A stretch of DNA of 35,447 bases, taken from positions 1 to 35,447 of the forward strand of contig JAFAUE010000507.1 in assembly GCA_019243475.1 (NCBI GenBank), given 5' to 3'. The notes beneath the pieces were generated by a model that saw nothing but the letters and a program-made list of their open reading frames with translations, was not told the origin of the DNA and did not search any database. The position numbers and the translations under genes were made by a program. Below are positions 29,665-35,447 of the stretch, piece by piece (the first letter of the stretch is position 1; the number at the start of each line of letters is the position of its first letter). The stretch is from Acidobacteriota bacterium (GTDB lineage Bacteria > Acidobacteriota > Terriglobia > Terriglobales > Acidobacteriaceae).

Positions 29665-30187
29665 ACTCGCCCCATTTCAGGATGTGTTGGCGCATGATCC
29701 CCTCATGCTTCATGCCGAGCTTTTGCATGACCCGTCCTGAAGCCGGATTGTTTGCGAAGTGAGTAGCATAAATGCGATGCAGCTTGAGTGTGGCGAAGCC
29801 ATGGTCGAGCGCTGCCCGAACAGCTTCCGTGCAATAGCCATGGTTCCAGAATGGAACCCCAATCCAGTAGCCGAGTTCGGCGTGATTATGCTGGCGATTC
29901 ACCACAAGTCCGATGCCGCCGACGAGTTGCTCGCCATCGCGCAGGAAAATCGCAAATCTCGCGCCTTCGTCCTTCTCCCAGACGCCATCGCAGTACTCAA
30001 GGAACTTCTCTGCGTCTTCTTGGGTGTAAGGGTTAGGAATGCGTAGAGTTGTTGCCGCAACTTCCCGCGCGCCGATCAGCGGCAACATCGCAGGAATGTC
30101 TTCTCGACGCCACCGGCGAAGCATCAAACGCTCTGTCGTCAGAACCACAGGCTGAACTGGTTCCCTCGTTTGCTTGCTGGGTATCAT
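29615..30187 (-). CDS. GNAT family N-acetyltransferase (RimJ/RimL type)
   Basis: 190 aa; LTTERLMLRRWRREDIPAML, AELGYWIGVPFWNHGYCTEAVRAALDHGFATLKLHRIYATHFANNPASGRVMQKLGMKHEG. Confidence 0.94.
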   Translation of the reverse strand: MIPSKQTREPVQPVVLTTERLMLRRWRREDIPAMLPLIGAREVAATTLRIPNPYTQEDAEKFLEYCDGVWEKDEGARFAIFLRDGEQLVGGIGLVVNRQHNHAELGYWIGVPFWNHGYCTEAVRAALDHGFATLKLHRIYATHFANNPASGRVMQKLGMKHEGIMRQHILKWGEFMDVEMYGILAEQWLR

Positions 30188-30243
30188 AGGAATCCAGAGT
30201 ACGGCATCTCTGATCGACGCGACGCATTTCCCGGAGACAACTC

Positions 30244-31548
30244 CTGAGCACGCCTGAACGCTCCAGACTCGCCATTGCTTTTCGCGCGCTGCGCCATCGT
30301 AACTTCCAGCTCTTCTTTGGCGGACAGCTTATCTCGCTGGTGGGCACCTGGATGCAGAACGTCGCGCAGTCCTGGCTGGTCTACCGGCTCACCGGTTCGC
30401 CGCTGCTATTAGGCGCAGTCGGATTCAGCTCGCAAATACCCATCTTCCTTCTCTCACCGATTGCCGGGGCTATGGTCGACCGGCGCAACCGTCATCGCCT
30501 GATTATCGCAACCCAGACGGTGTCAATGATTCTTGCGTTCATCCTGGCGGCGATTACGCTGGTCGGAGTCGTCAAGGTTTGGCATATCTTCGTGCTGTCC
30601 GCTCTTCTGGGATTCGTGAATGCATTCGATATCCCGGGACGACAAGCGTTTCTGGTCGAGATGGTGGGACGCGAAGACCTGATGAACGCGATCGCGCTGA
30701 ATTCTTCCATGTTTAACGGCGCGCGCATCATTGGTCCGGCCATCGCGGGAATCCTGGTAGCCAGTATTGGGGAAGGCTGGTGCTTCTTTGCCAATGCCGT
30801 CAGCTACATCGCAGTGATCGTCGGCTTGTTCATGATGAATGTGCCGCGGCGCGCGGAGCCTGCACGAGACACTTCCGCATGGAACGACATCAAGGAAGGC
30901 TTCACCTGGGTACTGAGTACTCGTCCCATCTTTGCCCTCCTATTGCTCGTTGGGTTAGTAAGCCTGGTCGGAATGCCTTATGCGGTGCTGATGCCGGTGT
31001 TTGCCGACAGCATTCTGCACAGCGGTGCACGCGGCCTGGGAATCCTTATGGGCTTCAGCGGAGCGGGCGCGCTTGCGGGCGCGCTGACCTTGGCTGCGAA
31101 GTCAGGGTTGCGGGGCCTGGGCACCTGGGTGGCGGCGTGCTCTGCCAGCTTCGGTGTGTTTCTTATTTTGTTTGCGCGCTCGCGGATGTTCTGGGTGTCC
31201 GCCGTCCTCCTGATTCCGGTGGGAATGTTCATGATGGTGCAGATGGCCTCTACCAACACGCTGATTCAGGCCATGGTGCCCGACCGGCTGCGCGGGCGGG
31301 TAATGTCCGTGTATTCCATGATGATGATGGGTATGGCCCCGCTCGGAGCGCTGCTGGCGGGTGCGCTCTCCGACCGCATCGGCGCGCCGATGACGGTGGG
31401 AGTCGGCGGCCTCTGCTCGATTCTCGGAGCGATCTGGTTCGGCAGCCGTCTGCCGATGATCCGCGGAGAGGCGCGACGGCTAATCATCGCGCAGTCGTAT
31501 GTAGGCGGCGATCCACCCCAGGAGATGACCACTGTGCGCGAGTCGTAA
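30244..31548 (+). CDS. MFS transporter, probable CTG start
   Basis: ORF-track start at 30340 (GTG) falls inside TM1. Upstream in-frame sequence LSTPERSRLAIAFRALRHRNFQLFFGGQLISLVGTWMQNVAQSWLVYRLTGSPLLLG is typical of the family N-terminus and reaches CTG 30244. Confidence 0.9.
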   Translation: MSTPERSRLAIAFRALRHRNFQLFFGGQLISLVGTWMQNVAQSWLVYRLTGSPLLLGAVGFSSQIPIFLLSPIAGAMVDRRNRHRLIIATQTVSMILAFILAAITLVGVVKVWHIFVLSALLGFVNAFDIPGRQAFLVEMVGREDLMNAIALNSSMFNGARIIGPAIAGILVASIGEGWCFFANAVSYIAVIVGLFMMNVPRRAEPARDTSAWNDIKEGFTWVLSTRPIFALLLLVGLVSLVGMPYAVLMPVFADSILHSGARGLGILMGFSGAGALAGALTLAAKSGLRGLGTWVAACSASFGVFLILFARSRMFWVSAVLLIPVGMFMMVQMASTNTLIQAMVPDRLRGRVMSVYSMMMMGMAPLGALLAGALSDRIGAPMTVGVGGLCSILGAIWFGSRLPMIRGEARRLIIAQSYVGGDPPQEMTTVRES

Positions 31549-31570
31549 CCGAAAAGCAGGAATTCCCTGG

Positions 31571-31698
31571 GCAGGGAATTTTTGCAGGGAATTTTTCCCG
31601 GCAGAAATTTTTCCTTTCCGGAAACCCGCATGGATAGCGGGTTTCCGCTATCAGGCAGGGAATTCGCAGGGAACTAGCAGGGAATTGGGAGGGAACCG
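31571..31698. repeat. degenerate GCAGGGAATT repeat cluster flanking a perfect 11-bp hairpin
   Basis: Copies start at 31571, 31584 (13-bp period) and at 31655, 31666, 31677, 31688 (11-bp period). Hairpin cggaaacccgc/gcgggtttccg at 31619-31647. Confidence 0.8.
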
Positions 31699-31832
31699 AC
31701 ATCTGAAAGTACGTTCCATTTGCCATCCTCCTACTGGTCCTGTTTGAACGATTTTTTCCCTTTGTCACAGCCCTCGTGCTAGCACAGAAACCGGCACTCT
31801 GATGAGGACAGAGGTGAAAGCCGAGTGCGGCC

Positions 31833-32945
31833 TCACTGCAGTTTGGCCTTGATGCGATCGAAGAAGCTGCGTTTGTCGTGCTTTTCGTCAACCTCGGTGA
31901 TGGACGATAGCTCTTCCAGCAGTTCGCGCTGCCTGGCTGAAAGCTTCTTAGGAATCTGGACTTCAACGTGGACGATGAGGTCGCCGCGTCCGCGGCCTCG
32001 CAGCACCGGGATGCCCTTGTTCCGAATTGGGACTTGCTGGCCGCTCTGCACGCCGGGAGGAATCTTCAGCTTGTAGTCTCCTTCAAAGGTCGGGACGGTA
32101 ACTTCTGTCCCAAGTGCTGCCTGTGGGAATGAGATCGAGACCATGCAGTGCAGATCGTTGCCCTCGCGCAGATAAAAAGCATCGTCTTTGACTGCGAGCA
32201 CGACATACAGATCGCCCGCCGGACCACCGAAGACGCCGGCCTCGCCCTCACCCTGATAGCGAATGCGGGTGCCGTCCTCCACGCCGGGCGGAACCTCGAT
32301 CTTCATGCGATGTTCGCGGACGATGCGTCCCTCACCCCGGCAGCCTTTGCACGGATCGGTAATCACTTGACCTGTGCCGCCGCAGGTGCCGCAGGTCCGC
32401 GCTACGCTAAAGAAACCTTGTTGATACCGAATTTGCCCGCGGCCGCCACAGGCGGTGCAGGCAACGGGCTGCTTGCCATTGGCTACGCCTGTGCCTCGAC
32501 ACGAGTCGCAAGCTTCACTCTTGCGCACGGGAATTTCCGTGGTCTTGCCGAAGATCACGTCTTTCAGCTCAATGGTGATATCGGCGCGCAGGTCGGCGCC
32601 GCGCTGCGCGCGAGTGCGCCGGCGGCTCGACGTTCCGAAAGCATCGCCGAAGCCGAAGATGTCGCCAAAGATCTCGCTGAGGTCCTGGAAGCTGGACGCG
32701 TCAAATCCGCCGAATCCGGCCCCGCCTACTGCCTGATGCCCGAAACGGTCGTACTGCGCGCGCTTGTTCTCGTCTGAGAGGACGCTGTATGCCTCGCTTG
32801 CTTCTTTGAACTTTTCCTCGGCGTCTTTGTTCCCGGGATTGCGGTCCGGGTGATACTGCATGGCGAGCTTGCGGTAGGAGCTCTTGAGTTCCTGGTCGGT
32901 GCAGGTCCGGCTTACACCCAGCACTTCGTAATAATCGCGCTTCAC
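31833..32945 (-). CDS. dnaJ: molecular chaperone DnaJ
   Basis: 370 aa; J domain with HPD (MQYHPDRNPGNKDAEEKFKEASEAY), four CxxCxGxG-type repeats (CDSCRGTG, CTACGGRG, CGTCGGTG, CKGCRGEG). Confidence 0.98.
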   Translation of the reverse strand: MKRDYYEVLGVSRTCTDQELKSSYRKLAMQYHPDRNPGNKDAEEKFKEASEAYSVLSDENKRAQYDRFGHQAVGGAGFGGFDASSFQDLSEIFGDIFGFGDAFGTSSRRRTRAQRGADLRADITIELKDVIFGKTTEIPVRKSEACDSCRGTGVANGKQPVACTACGGRGQIRYQQGFFSVARTCGTCGGTGQVITDPCKGCRGEGRIVREHRMKIEVPPGVEDGTRIRYQGEGEAGVFGGPAGDLYVVLAVKDDAFYLREGNDLHCMVSISFPQAALGTEVTVPTFEGDYKLKIPPGVQSGQQVPIRNKGIPVLRGRGRGDLIVHVEVQIPKKLSARQRELLEELSSITEVDEKHDKRSFFDRIKAKLQ

Positions 32946-32969
32946 GTTGGTTGGCAGGACGGTTCTCCG

Positions 32970-33566
32970 TTACTTCTTTGCGGGATTGGTGGCGACACGC
33001 ACCATCGCGGGACGCAGAAGGCGGTCTTTGATCTTGTAGCCACGCTGGAGTTCTTCGATGACTTCGTGGTCGCCATGGTCGCTGGATTCGACCATCTCAA
33101 TGGCTTCGTGAACGCGGGGATCGAAGGTTTGACCTTGGGCGGGAATGGCCTGCAGTCCAAGACGCGAGAGCACGTCCTCGAGCTGCTTGCGAATGAGTTC
33201 GATGCCGGAACGCAGCGCCGAATCCGCTCCCTGGGCGTTCGGGGTACGCAGCGCAAGATTGAAGTTGTCGAGTACGGGAAGAAAATTCTTGATTACGTCG
33301 GCCGTCGCATATTCGCGAAAGTCCGACTGCTCGCGCTGATTTCGTTTGCGAGCATTCTCGAATTCCGCCTGGAGGCGCGCGAGGCGGTCGAGCAGAGCAT
33401 CGCGCTCTTTGGCGACGCGCTCGTACTCCTGGCGGGACACTCCGCCCTGGGCTTCCTGAGCCAGTTCCTGCGAGTCAGCAGGAGGAAGCGATTCGTGAGC
33501 GCCTCCGTTGTTTCCGTCGTTCTCCACCGTTTGCACTGCCTGATTTTGATCTTTATCGATTGCCAT
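32970..33566 (-). CDS. grpE: nucleotide exchange factor GrpE
   Basis: 198 aa; RLARLQAEFENARKRNQREQSDFREYATADVIKNFLPVLDNFNLAL, FDPRVHEAIEMVES, LQRGYKIKDRLLRPAMVRVA. Confidence 0.96.
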   Translation of the reverse strand: MAIDKDQNQAVQTVENDGNNGGAHESLPPADSQELAQEAQGGVSRQEYERVAKERDALLDRLARLQAEFENARKRNQREQSDFREYATADVIKNFLPVLDNFNLALRTPNAQGADSALRSGIELIRKQLEDVLSRLGLQAIPAQGQTFDPRVHEAIEMVESSDHGDHEVIEELQRGYKIKDRLLRPAMVRVATNPAKK

Positions 33567-33570
33567 ACTT

Positions 33571-34617
33571 CTATTGATTATCGTTTAGAACCTTATCGAA
33601 AAGCTGGGCGATGTATGAGACCGCGGTTATGGTGTGCTCGTAGTCCATGCGCGTAGGCCCGATTACGGCCAGAGACCCCACCATCTGTTCGCCAACTCGC
33701 GCCGGCGCGCCAATAAGCACTAGATTGCGCATCTCCGGCAAGCGTTCTTCCAGGCCGATGACCACGCGCACGGCTTCCTGCTTGGTATCCACATAGCTCG
33801 AGAGCAACTCAACGACGCGCTGCTTTTCTTCGAGGATGCGCAGCATCTCGCGCAGCCGTTCCCGGTCTTCTTCACTCACGATCAGATTGGAAGCGCCTTC
33901 GACATAAACTCCTGCGGCGCCGCCTTCCGACTGCAACGCTCCTCCGCGATAAAGCTGTTCCAGCGAATTCATCAGCTTGTCGTAGTCGCTGCGTTCCTTC
34001 TCAATGCGGCGAGCCAGCTCCGTGCGGATGGAATCGATCGTCCATCCCTGAAAATTCGCATTGATGTAATTCGCGGCGTTTTCCAGCTCTGACTGAGCGA
34101 CGTCGCGCTCCATACGAAGCACACGGTCGCGTACGACGCCGGATTTCGTCACAACCACGGCAAGAACTTTGCCCGACGCCAGGCGGGAGAAGTAAACATG
34201 CTCCAGCTCATTCCGCTCCGGGCCACGCGAAGCGATGGCTACTCCAACGCCGCGTGAGATCAGCGAGAGCACGTGCGAGGTGCGCTCGAGAAATTCTTCC
34301 GGATCGCCGATTCCGGTCAGCGAACTTGTGATCAGCTCCTGGTCGGCTTGGGATATCTGGGCTCGTCCCGTGAGCTGCTCGACGTAATAGCGATACGCCT
34401 GCGGAGAGGGAACTCGTCCCGCAGAGGTGTGCGGCTGCTCAAGCATGCCCGCGTCCGCCAGGTCCGCCATTACATTGCGGATCGTCGCCGGGCTGAGGCC
34501 ATCTCGATTCACGCGCGACAAAGTGCGCGACCCTACCGGCTCGCCGGTGGCAATGTAAGTCTCGACGATTGCGGTAAGAATCTCCCGTTCCCGGGAGCCC
34601 ATGTTGCTGGTCGGCAT
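33571..34617 (-). CDS. hrcA: heat-inducible transcriptional repressor HrcA
   Basis: 348 aa; REREILTAIVETYIATGEPVGSRTLSRVNRDGLSPATIRNVMADLADAGMLEQPHTSAGRVPSPQAYRYYV, IGPTRMDYEHTITAVSYIAQL. Confidence 0.98.
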   Translation of the reverse strand: MPTSNMGSREREILTAIVETYIATGEPVGSRTLSRVNRDGLSPATIRNVMADLADAGMLEQPHTSAGRVPSPQAYRYYVEQLTGRAQISQADQELITSSLTGIGDPEEFLERTSHVLSLISRGVGVAIASRGPERNELEHVYFSRLASGKVLAVVVTKSGVVRDRVLRMERDVAQSELENAANYINANFQGWTIDSIRTELARRIEKERSDYDKLMNSLEQLYRGGALQSEGGAAGVYVEGASNLIVSEEDRERLREMLRILEEKQRVVELLSSYVDTKQEAVRVVIGLEERLPEMRNLVLIGAPARVGEQMVGSLAVIGPTRMDYEHTITAVSYIAQLFDKVLNDNQ

Positions 34618-34723
34618 CTGTTGCTACGAGACTGCTAAGCTTTTGATTTTATTGGAGAAATGTACAAACAGCTGAGCGGCCTGGTTAGTTAGATGATAGG
34701 AATCTGCTAACGATGCTGTCAAG

Positions 34724-34750
34724 ATAGCAGTCCGGGTTCGGGAGTGCTAA
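34724..34750 (-). promoter_or_regulatory. CIRCE-like HrcA operator upstream of hrcA
   Basis: atagcagtc-N9-gagtgctaa: the right arm is identical to the CIRCE consensus GAGTGCTAA, the left arm is degenerate relative to TTAGCACTC, and the spacer is exactly 9 nt. Confidence 0.82.
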
Positions 34751-34759
34751 CGGAAAGAA

Positions 34760-34871
34760 GAGGCGTTTCAAGTTTCGGGTTTCGAGTTTCAGGTTGGCAG
34801 CCAATAAGATTCCGACGACGTAGACGCCTTTTTTAAACTTGAAACTTGAAAGCTGAAGCTCGAAACGCCTC
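34760..34871. repeat. imperfect inverted repeat, about 36-bp arms
   Basis: gaggcgtttcaagtttcgggtttcgagtttcaggtt (34760-34795) versus aaacttgaaacttgaaagctgaagctcgaaacgcctc (34835-34871). The outer 10 bp are perfect, the remainder mostly complementary. Confidence 0.85.
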
Positions 34872-34879
34872 TCGTATTT

Positions 34880-35447
34880 TTACAGCGGTCTTGTCCCCAG
34901 CATGTAGGCGTTCAGGCGCATGAACCATCCTGCTTCGGCCGAGTACCACGTCCAGGGGAAGCCCTGATTCACGTATTTCGTTTGCATAGTTTGAATGTAC
35001 GTATTGGCGCGAGTCGTGTCGCCCATTATTGCGGCCGCATCTCCGACTAAGACCCACGGGAATGGGTCCTGCGTGCCGAAAGAGAGCGTCGGCCACCCCG
35101 GCCAGGCGGCATTCAGGTTGTTATAGACCTGCTGCGAGCGGGCATCGCCGGACGAGACAACGCTGTTCAAGGCGGGGAACACCTGGCTGGTTGCGTCGGG
35201 ATACCATGTTCCCATATTGGGAGCGATGAGGTTGCCGATGCCGTCTTTATACACCGCCCAGGCATTGCCCATCCACATGCTCTGAACACCCTGCAGCATG
35301 TGATCGGCAATAGCGTTGTAGTAGGCGGCTTTGGTGGAGTCGCCGAAGGCGTTCTGGAAAAGAGAGGCCAGATCCCGGAGTCCTCGGTAGGCTTCGCAGT
35401 TATCCATGAGGTACTTGATTTGATAGTCAGGCTTGGCCCACGTAAGG
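34880..35447 (-). CDS. partial CDS, probable glycoside-hydrolase-like (six-hairpin type) protein, N-terminus beyond right edge
   Basis: Frame open to the edge (...LTWAKPDYQIKYLMDNCEAYRGLRDLASLFQNAFGDSTKAAYYNAIADHMLQGV...AWPGWPTLSFGTQDPFPWVLVGDAAAIMGDT...WYSAEAGWFMRLNAYMLGTRPL). The family call is from helical, aromatic-rich pattern similarity only. Confidence 0.6.
   Translation of the reverse strand, partial: LTWAKPDYQIKYLMDNCEAYRGLRDLASLFQNAFGDSTKAAYYNAIADHMLQGVQSMWMGNAWAVYKDGIGNLIAPNMGTWYPDATSQVFPALNSVVSSGDARSQQVYNNLNAAWPGWPTLSFGTQDPFPWVLVGDAAAIMGDTTRANTYIQTMQTKYVNQGFPWTWYSAEAGWFMRLNAYMLGTRPL

Noticed and set aside
1-35447. CRISPR arrays, rRNA operons, transposases, phage genes
   Set aside because: No regularly spaced direct repeats of CRISPR length, no rRNA-like conserved strings and no transposase, integrase or phage proteins were recognised in any frame.

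Overview
The 35.4 kb window is mostly chromosomal housekeeping DNA. Protein style (VWFA-type secreted protein, DUF3857/transglutaminase, BON/glycine-zipper protein, NDUFA9-like reductase) suggests an Acidobacteriota-like bacterium; this is inference. Recognisable genes are an RNB-domain ribonuclease (open at the left edge and absent from the ORF track), an amidase, a NitT/TauT-type ABC ATPase plus a fused double permease, cutA, an ftsB-like gene, a 6-phosphofructokinase with PPi-type residues, carA-carB, a secreted amidohydrolase, a transglutaminase-like protein, a DUF59 protein, uvrC, a lolA-like gene, a BON-domain protein, a lipoprotein peroxiredoxin, an ECF sigma/anti-sigma pair, an endonuclease III-like protein, a GNAT acetyltransferase, an MFS transporter, hrcA-grpE-dnaJ with a CIRCE-like operator, and a partial CDS at the right edge. 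The most striking signal is at 15646-16368. The ORF track splits this region in two, but it reads as one deiodinase-like selenoprotein with an in-frame UGA at the active site (GSYT-U-PPF), followed 10 nt later by a 17-nt SECIS-like stem-loop. A second signal is an unexplained multi-helix RNA candidate at 17780-17942, in the divergent intergenic region upstream of the transglutaminase-like gene. Smaller observations include PPi-type PFK residues, a probable CUG start for the MFS gene, palindromes and inverted repeats between convergent genes, and an 11-bp-periodic repeat cluster.
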